This document shows positions 1-7,431 of a stretch of 64,000 nucleotides of DNA, piece after piece. Made by a program: the position numbers and the translations under genes. The DNA comes from Zoogloea sp041914405. Lineage in GTDB: Bacteria > Pseudomonadota > Gammaproteobacteria > Burkholderiales > Rhodocyclaceae. The stretch's first letter is position 1. Every line of letters begins with the position of its first letter. The stretch covers positions 1 to 64,000 of the forward strand of contig NZ_JAYSDK010000015.1 of the NCBI RefSeq assembly GCF_041914405.1, read 5' to 3'. The notes below the pieces were generated by a model. It did not search any database. It saw only the letters and a list, made by a program, of their open reading frames with translations, and was not told where the DNA came from.

Positions 1-51
1 ACCGGCCTGTCACGCCGGGGGTCGCGGGTTCGAGTCCCGTCCACTCCGCCA
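1..51 (+). tRNA. tRNA-Asp (GUC), 3' part
   Basis: The anticodon arm CCGGC-CTGTCAC-GCCGG carries anticodon GTC. A variable loop, a T arm with the GGTTCGAGTCC core and an encoded CCA end follow. The acceptor 5' half and D arm lie outside the window. The sequence closely matches bacterial tRNA-Asp. A strong terminator follows directly, so this is the last gene of its transcript. Confidence 0.95.
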
Positions 52-69
52 AAAGAATTTGAGAAAAAA

Positions 70-104
70 GCAAAAAGGCCACTATATGTGGCCTTTTTGC
101 TTTT
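70..104 (+). terminator. Rho-independent terminator after tRNA-Asp
   Basis: A perfect 13-bp stem (GCAAAAAGGCCAC / GTGGCCTTTTTGC) with a 5-nt loop is followed by TTTT. It ends the tRNA transcript. Confidence 0.85.
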
Positions 105-265
105 CGCTGATTGGCTAGTCTTGGCTCTTGTTCCCTAACATTCCTGCATGTAGACTCGACTAGTCATGGAGTGGTCATGAGCATCATTCAAGCTCTCGGA
201 TGTGAGTGTCTGACAGCCTTGAGTCCTGTCCGCTTTAACGGCGATTGATCAATGTCAGGTTGAAG

Positions 266-290
266 GGCGAACAGAAAGTTCGCCTTTTTT
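266..290 (+). terminator. Second rho-independent terminator with no gene before it
   Basis: The stem GGCGAAC / GTTCGCC with a 5-nt loop is followed by six T. No convincing reading frame or tRNA lies between the tRNA terminator and this hairpin, about 160 nt. It either backs up the first terminator, ends a small transcript, or acts as an attenuator in the ppiD leader, since ppiD starts 54 nt later. Confidence 0.6.
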
Positions 291-343
291 GTATTTCTCC
301 TGTCACAAACCACTTGCCCATAGCTGTAACTAAGGATCCCCGC

Positions 344-2251
344 ATGTTTGATGCAGTACGCAACAACAAGAAGATTGTTCAGGTTTTTTTGCTCTTGATT
401 ACGCTTCCGTTTGCTTTTTGGGGGGTTGATTCCTACGTCCGGAACATGAGTGGAGGGGATGAGGTCGCCAAAGTCGGGAGCATCACCATTGGGCAGGTAG
501 AGTTCCAGCAGGCTCTTCGTGAACAGCAAGAACGCTTGCGGGCAAAGTTGGGGGCAAATTTTAATCCTGCGATGATGGAGACCGTCGAGGCGCGTCGAGC
601 TGTTCTTGAGAATCTGGTGAACCAGCGGTTGCTTGCGCTCGACTTGTCTAAGAAGCACGTGACTGTCTCTGATCAGAAACTCCGCGACACCATTGCAACA
701 ATTCCTGCTTTCCAAGAAAACGGTCATTTTTCGCTGCCTCGTTACGAGGCCGCACTGCAGGCTGAGGGCATGAGCCAGGCTGTCTTCGAATCACGTTTGC
801 GACAGGACCTGGCATTGCAACAGGTGATCGGCGTGCTGACCGAGGGGGCTTTGGTCTCACGCAAGTCTGCTGAAGGCGTGTATGCCGTTCAGCAGGAGGA
901 GCGTCAGGTTAGTGAAGTGCGTCTTGGGGCTGATCAATACGCTACGTCGGTAAAGCTGGCGGATGACGCTGTGCAGAGGTTCTACGACAGCAATCGCAAG
1001 CAGTTCGAACTGCCTGCCCAGTTGCGGGCGGAGTATCTCGTCCTCAACCGGGATGAACTGGCTGCGCAGATTGTGGTGAGCGACGCTGATGTCCGCAAGG
1101 AATACGACGCTCATCCGGAACGCTTCCGCCAAGGGGAGGAGCGTCGTGCTAGCCATATCCTCATCCAGGCGGACAAGGCTGCCGGCGATGTCGTCCTCAA
1201 GGCCGCCAAGGAGAAGGCCGAGGCCCTACTTAAGCAGGTGAAGGCCAATCCTGCCGACTTTGCAAAGCTCGCCAAGGAAAACTCACAGGATCCCGGCTCA
1301 GCTGATAAGGGCGGTGATCTTGGTTATTTTGCCCGCGGAGCTATGGTCAAGCCCTTTGAAGACGCGGCTTTTGGGTTGGTGAAGGAAGGCGACTTGTCTG
1401 GCGTTGTCCAGTCGGATTTCGGTTTCCACATCATTCGTCTGACTGGGATAAAGGCCGAAAAGGCGCGAGCCTTCGAGGATGTTAAGGCTGAGCTCGCCGC
1501 GGAATTGAAGCGTGCGGAGGCCGCCAAGAAGCTGGCCGAACTTGTCGATGCCTTCAGTAATACGGTCTATGAACAGGCGGATAGCCTCAAGCCGGCGGCT
1601 GAGAAATTTAAGTTGCAGATCCGTACGAGCGACTGGATTGCTCGAGACGGCAAGATGCCGCCGCCCTTCGACAATCCGAAGCTGGCCGCAGCTATCTTTT
1701 CGGACGACAGCGTCAAGAACAAGCGTAATACCGAGGCGGTGGATGTAGGCGGTGGAAGCATGGTGGCCGCGCGGGTACTCGACTTCAAGCCATCGTCCCT
1801 GCGCCCGTTTGACGATGTGAAGGGCGATATCCGCAAGGTGCTTTCAGCCGAAGAGGCCGGCAAACTTGCCGAGGCTGATGGTGAGTCCAAGCTCGCCAAA
1901 TTGCTCAAGGGAGAGACGCTCGAGCTTGGCTGGAGTGCGTCCCACCCTCTGCAGCGGGGCACGCAGGGTTTGCCTCCCGATGCGTTGCGAGCGGTTTTCC
2001 GCGCGCCGACGGACAAGTTGCCGACCTACGCCGGCGCGAAATTGCCTGGAGCGGGCTATGTATTGTTCCGTGTTGAGAAAGTTAGCCGCCCGACCATCGC
2101 TGAGAATGATCCCCGCTTGGAAGCTCTGCGGCAGCAATATGCACGGATTCTGGCTGAGCAGGATTTCTCCGCCTATATCGCAGCATTGCGCAAGCGTTAC
2201 GACGTGAAGATCAATGCTGCGGCACTTGAGTCCCCCAAAGACAAGCAATAA
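344..2251 (+). CDS. ppiD: Periplasmic folding chaperone / peptidyl-prolyl isomerase PpiD
   Basis: The 635-residue inner-membrane-anchored SurA-like chaperone is thought to help newly exported outer-membrane proteins fold near the Sec translocon. The N-terminus MFDAVRNNKKIVQVFLLL starts a short cytoplasmic tail and one transmembrane segment (about residues 12-32). A SurA-N-like helical region follows. A parvulin domain lies at about 263-368, from ASHILIQ to FGFHIIRL. E. coli PpiD is 623 residues. I chose ATG 344 over upstream in-frame codons because it gives the family N-terminus and is preceded by AAGGA. A convergent terminator separates it from fabI. Confidence 0.95.
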   Translation: MFDAVRNNKKIVQVFLLLITLPFAFWGVDSYVRNMSGGDEVAKVGSITIGQVEFQQALREQQERLRAKLGANFNPAMMETVEARRAVLENLVNQRLLALDLSKKHVTVSDQKLRDTIATIPAFQENGHFSLPRYEAALQAEGMSQAVFESRLRQDLALQQVIGVLTEGALVSRKSAEGVYAVQQEERQVSEVRLGADQYATSVKLADDAVQRFYDSNRKQFELPAQLRAEYLVLNRDELAAQIVVSDADVRKEYDAHPERFRQGEERRASHILIQADKAAGDVVLKAAKEKAEALLKQVKANPADFAKLAKENSQDPGSADKGGDLGYFARGAMVKPFEDAAFGLVKEGDLSGVVQSDFGFHIIRLTGIKAEKARAFEDVKAELAAELKRAEAAKKLAELVDAFSNTVYEQADSLKPAAEKFKLQIRTSDWIARDGKMPPPFDNPKLAAAIFSDDSVKNKRNTEAVDVGGGSMVAARVLDFKPSSLRPFDDVKGDIRKVLSAEEAGKLAEADGESKLAKLLKGETLELGWSASHPLQRGTQGLPPDALRAVFRAPTDKLPTYAGAKLPGAGYVLFRVEKVSRPTIAENDPRLEALRQQYARILAEQDFSAYIAALRKRYDVKINAAALESPKDKQ

Positions 2252-2274
2252 GCAGTACTGACTTCGAGCGCAAC

Positions 2275-2306
2275 AAAAAAGCCCTTGTTGAACAAGGGCT
2301 TTTTTG
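2275..2306. terminator. Bidirectional terminator between ppiD and fabI
   Basis: The stem AGCCCTTGTT / AACAAGGGCT is flanked by A6 upstream and T6 downstream, so it can stop both ppiD (plus strand) and fabI (minus strand). Confidence 0.9.
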
Positions 2307-2327
2307 CACCAAGAGCGGATTCGGCAG

Positions 2328-3119
2328 TTAGCCCTGATCGGGGTTGCCGAGTGCCGTTGTATTGAAGCCACCATCGACGTACATGATCTCGCCAGTGATG
2401 CCACTGGCCAGATCCGAGCACAGGAAGGCGGCTGCATTGCCGACTTCTTCGATAGTCACGTTGCGGCGCAATGGCGCATTGCGTTCGTTGAAAGCGAGCA
2501 GCTTGCCGAAACTGCCGATGCCGGATGCAGCCAGGGTCTTGATGGGGCCGGCGGAAATGGCGTTAACACGGGTGCCTTCAGGCCCCACACTGACTGCCAT
2601 GTAGCGAACGGCTGCCTCCAGGCTGGCCTTGGCCAGGCCCATGATGTTGTAGTTGGGCATGGTGCGCACTGCGCCCAGATAGGACAGGGTGAGCAGCGAG
2701 CCGTTGCGCCCCTTCATCATTGGCCGTGCGGCCTTGGCGAGGGCAGGGAAACTGTAGGCGCTGATCTCTTGGGAAATCCGGAAGGCTTCGCGGCTTGCCC
2801 CGTCGAGGAAGTCGCCCTCGAGGGCTTCGCTCGGCGCGAAAGCGATGGAGTGGACGAGACTATCCAAGCCGTCCCACTGCTTGCCGAGCTCGGTGAACAA
2901 GTCGGCAATTTCATTGTCGTTTTGGACGTCGCAGGGATAGACCAGCGAGCTGCCGAACTCGGCAGCCATTTTGGAAACCCGTTCAACAAAGCGTTCATTC
3001 TGATAGGTGAACGCAAGTTCGGCACCTTCCCGGTGCATGGCTTTGGCGATCCCGTAGGAAATCGAGCGGTTGGACAGCAATCCGGTGATGAGAATGCGTT
3101 TGCCGGCGAGAAAGCCCAT
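2328..3119 (-). CDS. fabI: Enoyl-[acyl-carrier-protein] reductase (NADH)
   Basis: FabI reduces trans-2-enoyl-ACP in the last step of each fatty-acid elongation cycle. The 263-residue length equals E. coli FabI (262). The N-terminal dinucleotide-binding strand and glycine turn (GKRILITGLLSNRSI) and the catalytic Tyr-x6-Lys (YNIMGLAK, about Y156/K163) are present. I chose ATG 3119 (MGFLAGKR) because GGAGA sits 7 nt upstream; a longer frame would add about ten unconserved residues. A good -10 (TATAAT on the minus strand, 3149-3154) puts the start site about 24 nt before the ATG. Confidence 0.97.
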   Translation of the reverse strand: MGFLAGKRILITGLLSNRSISYGIAKAMHREGAELAFTYQNERFVERVSKMAAEFGSSLVYPCDVQNDNEIADLFTELGKQWDGLDSLVHSIAFAPSEALEGDFLDGASREAFRISQEISAYSFPALAKAARPMMKGRNGSLLTLSYLGAVRTMPNYNIMGLAKASLEAAVRYMAVSVGPEGTRVNAISAGPIKTLAASGIGSFGKLLAFNERNAPLRRNVTIEEVGNAAAFLCSDLASGITGEIMYVDGGFNTTALGNPDQG

Positions 3120-3148
3120 GTAAGGTGTCTCCAGTGAATAACCGTTCA

Positions 3149-3204
3149 ATTATAACGGATGCTTCCCAGCCGTGCGTCGCCACGGACGGCCGGGCGATCC
3201 GTTA
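3149..3204. promoter_or_regulatory. Divergent fabI / solute-binding protein promoter with nested inverted repeats
   Basis: The minus-strand -10 for fabI is at 3149-3154. Outer arms TAACGGAT (3153-3160) and ATCCGTTA (3197-3204) are perfectly inverted, and nearly concentric inner arms CCGTG / CACGG lie at 3170-3174 and 3181-3185. Such symmetry between divergent genes suggests an operator or a folded leader. No known regulator motif was recognised. Confidence 0.4.
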
Positions 3205-3215
3205 GACTTGACACC

Positions 3216-5390
3216 ATGCGCGCGACAATTTCGTATTTCCTTCTGGTGTTACTCGTCCTGGTTACGGCTGGTTGCGGTCAGGGTTGGAACGATCCCTATC
3301 CCGCAGCGGAGCAGGGCAAAAACATTCTGTACACCGCCTTCACTCAGCGGCCCAAGCATCTGGATCCGGTGCAATCGTACAGCGAAGATGAAGCAACCTT
3401 CCTCAGCCAGATCTATGAGCCGCCGCTCCAGTATCACTACTTGAAGCGTCCATTCCAGCTGGACGTGCTGTCCGCCGCCCAGATGCCTGTCTTGCGCGAG
3501 TACGACGGGCAGGGGCATCTTCTGCCGGCAGGCAGCGATCCGGCCAGGATCGCCCGCAGTGAATACGAGATCCGTATCAGGCCCGGGGTGCGCTACCAAC
3601 CGCATCCTGCCTTTGCCGTGGATGCAAAGGGTGTGCCGGTGTACTGGAATCTGAAAAGGGAGGAACTTGAAGGCCGGCGTGTGCTGGGTGATTTTCCCCT
3701 GACTGGGAGCCGGGAGCTGACAGCTGATGACTTTGTCTATCAGATCAAGCGGCTTGCCCATCCGCGCCTGCATTCCCCGGTGCTTGAATTGATGGGCGAC
3801 TACATCGTCGGCTTGAAGGACTTGCATGCGCGTCTGTTGGCCGACGAGAAGGCTGGGCGTTACCCCAGCCGGGATGCGTGGATTGACCTGCGCGGCTACA
3901 CCCTGAGTGGTGTCGAGATCGTGGACCGTTACACTTATCGGATCAGTATCAAGGGAACGTACCCGCAGTTTCCTTACTGGCTGGCCATGAACTTCTTCGC
4001 GCCGCTCCCGTACGAGGTAGACCGTTTCTTTTCCCAGCCGGGCATGGCGGAGCGCAATCTGACGCTGGACTGGTGGCCGGTGGGGACCGGGCCGTACATG
4101 CTCGTGGACAACAATCCCAATGCGCGCATGACCTTGGTCCGCAACCCGAATTTCCATGGGGAGAGCTATCCGTGTGACGGTGAGGCCGGGGATCGTGAGG
4201 CAGGCCTGCTGGCCGACTGCGGCAAGGCGCTCCCGTTCGTCGACAGGGTGGTTTTTACTCGGGAAAAGGAAAGCATTCCGTACTGGAACAAGTTTTTGCA
4301 GGGTTACTACGATGCGTCGGGGGTCTCGTCGGACAATTTCGACCAGGCTGTCCAGATGGGAGGGCAAGGGGATGTGACCCTGTCTGACGAGATGGTGGCC
4401 AAGGGTATTAAGCTCAATACCTCGGTGGCTCCCAGTGTCATGTACATGGGCTTCAACATGCTCGATCCCGTGGTCGGCGGCAACAGCGAGCGTGCCCGCA
4501 AGTTGCGTCTGGCCCTATCGATCGCGATCGATCAAGAGGAGTTCATTTCGGTCTTTCTCAACGGACGCGGTCTACCCGCCATGCATCCGATCCCGCCTGG
4601 CATCTCGGGCTACAGGGCCGACAAGGCGGGCCTTAACCCTTATGTGTATGACTGGGTTGATGGCAGGGTGCGTCGCAAGCCGGTGGAGGAGGCCCGTCGG
4701 CTCCTCGTTGAAGCGGGATATCCAGGCGGACGGGATGCAAAGACAGGGGAGCCGCTGGTGATCAACCTGGACACCACCGGTAGCGGCCTTGGGGATAAAG
4801 CCTCCGTTGATTGGCTGTCCAAACAGCTCAAGCAGTTGGATATCCAGTTGGTTGTACGAGCCACGGACTACAACCGTTTTCAGGACAAGATCCGCAAGGG
4901 CAATGCCCAGCTTTTCTACTGGGGATGGAACGCCGATTACCCGGATCCAGAGAATTTCCTGTTTCTGCTTTATGGTCCGCAAGGCAAGGTCAAGAGCCAG
5001 GGTGAGAATGCCGCGAACTATGAAAACGCCGAATACGATCGTCTTTTTGAGCGCATGAAGGCGATGCCCAACGGGCCCGAGAGGATGGCGATCATCGAAC
5101 GCATGCTGGCGATCCTGCAGCACGATGCGCCATGGGTCTGGGGGTTTTACGAAAAGGCTTACACGCTGCAGCACGGTTGGCTGTACAACCGAAAGCCAGG
5201 CAAGATCATCCGCAACACCTTGAAGTATCAGCGAATTGATGTTGCGGCCAGGGCCAAAAAACGTGCTGAATGGAATGCGCCTGTACTGTGGCCACTGAGC
5301 CTGGTCGCCCTGCTCGCTGCGCTTATCGTGGCGCCGGCCGTCATCCACTATCGACGGCGTGAGCGCGCCGCGGCTGATGGATCTGCTTGA
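3216..5390 (+). CDS. Family-5 (peptide/oligopeptide-type) ABC solute-binding lipoprotein with C-terminal membrane helix
   Basis: The 724-residue protein belongs to the SBP_bac_5 family, whose members deliver oligopeptides, nickel or similar ligands to ABC permeases. The N-terminus has a signal peptide with lipobox LVTAGC (Cys20). The family start (ILYTAFTQRPKHLDP) and the DWWPVGTGPYML and GWNADYPDPENF blocks follow. Unusually, residues about 689-707 form a hydrophobic helix followed by HYRRRER, so the protein may be anchored at both ends. ATG 3216 gives the signal peptide. No permease or ATPase gene lies beside it: fabI is upstream and the next gene is convergent, abutting its stop codon. The ligand is unknown. 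Confidence 0.85.
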   Translation: MRATISYFLLVLLVLVTAGCGQGWNDPYPAAEQGKNILYTAFTQRPKHLDPVQSYSEDEATFLSQIYEPPLQYHYLKRPFQLDVLSAAQMPVLREYDGQGHLLPAGSDPARIARSEYEIRIRPGVRYQPHPAFAVDAKGVPVYWNLKREELEGRRVLGDFPLTGSRELTADDFVYQIKRLAHPRLHSPVLELMGDYIVGLKDLHARLLADEKAGRYPSRDAWIDLRGYTLSGVEIVDRYTYRISIKGTYPQFPYWLAMNFFAPLPYEVDRFFSQPGMAERNLTLDWWPVGTGPYMLVDNNPNARMTLVRNPNFHGESYPCDGEAGDREAGLLADCGKALPFVDRVVFTREKESIPYWNKFLQGYYDASGVSSDNFDQAVQMGGQGDVTLSDEMVAKGIKLNTSVAPSVMYMGFNMLDPVVGGNSERARKLRLALSIAIDQEEFISVFLNGRGLPAMHPIPPGISGYRADKAGLNPYVYDWVDGRVRRKPVEEARRLLVEAGYPGGRDAKTGEPLVINLDTTGSGLGDKASVDWLSKQLKQLDIQLVVRATDYNRFQDKIRKGNAQLFYWGWNADYPDPENFLFLLYGPQGKVKSQGENAANYENAEYDRLFERMKAMPNGPERMAIIERMLAILQHDAPWVWGFYEKAYTLQHGWLYNRKPGKIIRNTLKYQRIDVAARAKKRAEWNAPVLWPLSLVALLAALIVAPAVIHYRRRERAAADGSA

Positions 5391-5864
5391 TCAGGCTGCT
5401 CCGCCAGTGGGTCGGCGGGCGCGCATGGCTTGCAGGACGTGCAGCAGAAGCCCGAAGGGCAGAAGCAGACCGCAGCCCATGTGAATCCAGCTGGTGGTTG
5501 CGCGTTGAGTTTCGTCCGCGAGGTAGTACAAGCCATAGCCGCTCAGGATCAGCCCCGCCCACAGCAGGAACAGGCTGCCGCCGGACAGGCGGTGAGTCCC
5601 ACGCTGCCACGCGGGCATCACGTGGGTGGTCCAGATGCTGCCCAGCACGGCCAGGCCGAACATGGCTGCGGCTCCATGTGCGCGCATGGCCCAAGGCTCC
5701 AGGGGGTGGCGGGCGGCGTCTTCAGGAAGCGGGAGCAGGTAGTGGGCCAGCATCCATACCACACCGCTGCAGAGGAGCAGAAGGGTGCTCAGGTGGACGG
5801 CATGGCGTTGACGACGCCCTGGTCGAACGGCTTTGCGGGGGCGTGGATGGGGATGTTCATGCAT
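5391..5864 (-). CDS. Four-helix membrane protein, possible b-type haem electron carrier
   Basis: The 157-residue protein has four hydrophobic segments and a His-rich N-terminus (MHEHPHPRP). Histidines occur in or beside helices 1 (LAHYLLP), 2 (RAHGAA, THVMP) and 4 (WIHMG, LLHVLQ), as in bis-haem cytochrome b561-like bundles. The start ATG overlaps the 3' end of apbE by 8 nt, indicating translational coupling. It is the last gene of the leftward flavin/cytochrome cluster. The sequence does not prove haem binding. A role passing electrons across the inner membrane to the exported flavoprotein is inferred from position. Confidence 0.6.
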   Translation of the reverse strand: MHEHPHPRPRKAVRPGRRQRHAVHLSTLLLLCSGVVWMLAHYLLPLPEDAARHPLEPWAMRAHGAAAMFGLAVLGSIWTTHVMPAWQRGTHRLSGGSLFLLWAGLILSGYGLYYLADETQRATTSWIHMGCGLLLPFGLLLHVLQAMRARRPTGGAA

Positions 5865-6783
5865 GAAGGGCGTGTCCTGGGGAGGCGTCGTGGCCCAGCG
5901 CTGACCAGAAGCCGGAACTGGCGTGAAGGGTGTCGGGTGCCTCAATGATGGCGGCGCTGGCATCCAGTTCGGCCAGCAAGGGGCTGGCATGCTGGCCAAG
6001 CAGGCTGACGATCTTGGTCAGTGCGTCTGCGGTGCAGCAGCTATCGGCAATGACGGTTACGCTGCGCGGGCGGCATTGTGCAACGCCGTGGCGGGGATCG
6101 ACAATGGGGGATGTGTCGGTCTGAGTCCCGCTGCGCCCGAGAACGAATTCGCCTGAGCTGGCAACGGCCTTGTTGGCGATGTGGCCGAGGGGGATGGACC
6201 GCGATGCATCGCCCGGGTGACGGACCGTCAGCGGATGGCGCAGTCCCTCGCGGCTGAAATTACGGAGATCGCCACCCGCATTTACGCATGCCTCCAGCAC
6301 GCCGAAGTCTCTCAAGACGTCAATGGCCTGGTCGACGGCGTAGCCCTTGGCGATACCGCCCAGGTCAATCCATAGGGGACGCCGGAAAAAAACTTGGCCG
6401 TCCTTGTCGATTTCGATGTCTTCCCAGTTTGCTTCCCGGTCGGCTGCGGGCGCCGCCGGGGTGGGCAGAAGCTGATGCCGTACCAGTGCCGGGGCCATCG
6501 TAGGGTCGAACAGACCACCGGATAGCTGTGCAAACCGTCGGGTGGCCAGCAGGACTTCCCGGGTATGGGCGCTGACGCTTACCGGGCGCAGATGGGCTTC
6601 CCGATTCAGGCGGGAGATCTCGCTGTCCGGCGAATGGAAGCTCATGGCCCGGTGCACGGCTGCGATGGTCTCGAAGGCGGCTTCTACGGATAGCGCCGCG
6701 CGGTGTGCATCAGCTGCCGTCACGTCGATATGTACGTAAGTCCCGAGCCACGGACGGATCCGTCTCAAGGCGCAACTGCTCAT
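5857..6783 (-). CDS. apbE: FAD:protein FMN transferase (ApbE family)
   Basis: ApbE enzymes use FAD to attach FMN covalently to a Ser/Thr of target proteins. The 308-residue sequence has the family core: N-terminal WLGTYVHIDV, an SFHSPDSEISRLN block, the IDLGGIAKGYAVD motif (about 155-167), VNAGGDLR, and the C-terminal ADALTKIVSLLG metal site. Its ATG overlaps the stop of the FMN-binding gene (ATGA), and that protein carries the acceptor motif, so it is the obvious substrate. The oddity is the N-terminus MSSCALRRIRPWLGTY, which leaves no room for a signal peptide or lipobox, whereas most bacterial ApbE proteins are exported. Confidence 0.92.
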   Translation of the reverse strand: MSSCALRRIRPWLGTYVHIDVTAADAHRAALSVEAAFETIAAVHRAMSFHSPDSEISRLNREAHLRPVSVSAHTREVLLATRRFAQLSGGLFDPTMAPALVRHQLLPTPAAPAADREANWEDIEIDKDGQVFFRRPLWIDLGGIAKGYAVDQAIDVLRDFGVLEACVNAGGDLRNFSREGLRHPLTVRHPGDASRSIPLGHIANKAVASSGEFVLGRSGTQTDTSPIVDPRHGVAQCRPRSVTVIADSCCTADALTKIVSLLGQHASPLLAELDASAAIIEAPDTLHASSGFWSALGHDASPGHALHA

Positions 6784-7346
6784 CGTGACTTGGTCAGCTG
6801 GGCGTGCAGTGCCAGCAGGCGCTGAACGCCGGCTGTGAGGTGGGAGCAGGACAGGGTGGCACCGCTGATGTTCTTGATGTCATCGCCGAAATGGAAGGGC
6901 GTATCGAGGCGGCGTCCGGTGAACTGCTTGCGCCAGCTGGGGGTGCGTACTTCGTAACCGTGGGTTTCCCTGTATTCGAGAATTTCCAGGGAGCGGACGG
7001 AGCCATTGGCGCCCACCGCCACGGCGTAGGTCACCCATTCGACCTTGCCGAGCACGTCGTCCACATACAGGGTGCCGAGCAGCTTGTTGCCGGCCCAGGC
7101 TTCGATCTGACGGATTTCGCCGCGCTGACGCACGCTGGCGACGGCGTCGAGGCTGCGGAGTTGCTCGGGCGTCAGTCGTAGCACGCGCGCATCGAATCGG
7201 TCCGCCTCGGGAAAAGCTGCTTTTTCGGCCTGTTCGACGCTCAGGTACTGGGCGGCCTCGACGCTCGGCGGACAGAGCGCGCTCAGGCTGGCGCTGGCCA
7301 GGCTGATCAAGGAAACAGTGCTCCAGCTGTCACAGGACTTGCTCAT
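6780..7346 (-). CDS. Exported FMN-binding domain protein (ApbE substrate)
   Basis: The 188-residue protein has a hydrophobic, signal-like N-terminus (residues about 10-31, ending near VEA) and a C-terminal FMN_bind domain. The motif ISGATLSC matches the S-G-A-T acceptor sequence flavinylated by ApbE; the predicted FMN-carrying residue is Thr164. Related domains occur in NqrC and RnfG, where bound FMN carries electrons. It is followed immediately and with overlap by apbE. It probably works as a periplasmic or membrane-facing one-electron carrier. The electron donor and acceptor are not known. Confidence 0.85.
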   Translation of the reverse strand: MSKSCDSWSTVSLISLASASLSALCPPSVEAAQYLSVEQAEKAAFPEADRFDARVLRLTPEQLRSLDAVASVRQRGEIRQIEAWAGNKLLGTLYVDDVLGKVEWVTYAVAVGANGSVRSLEILEYRETHGYEVRTPSWRKQFTGRRLDTPFHFGDDIKNISGATLSCSHLTAGVQRLLALHAQLTKSR

Positions 7347-7372
7347 CGTTGTTCCTTCGTTTAAAGCACAAA

Positions 7373-7401
7373 GCCCGGCCAGTCAGGGAGGACTGCCGGG
7401 C
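7373..7401 (-). terminator. Hairpin between porin and FMN-binding genes (weak terminator or processing site)
   Basis: Read leftward, GCCCGGCAGTC pairs with GACTGGCCGGGC around a 6-nt loop and is followed by TTTGTGCTTT. The long GC stem with an imperfect T tract suggests partial termination. That would give more porin than FMN-binding/ApbE protein from a shared transcript. Confidence 0.5.
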
Positions 7402-7431
7402 AAAGTTGAGAATACAGGCTCCGCTCCTCGA

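Noticed and set aside
244..253. ATTGATCAAT as an FNR site upstream of ppiD
   Set aside because: The half sites lack the 4-nt spacer; it is a short palindrome only.
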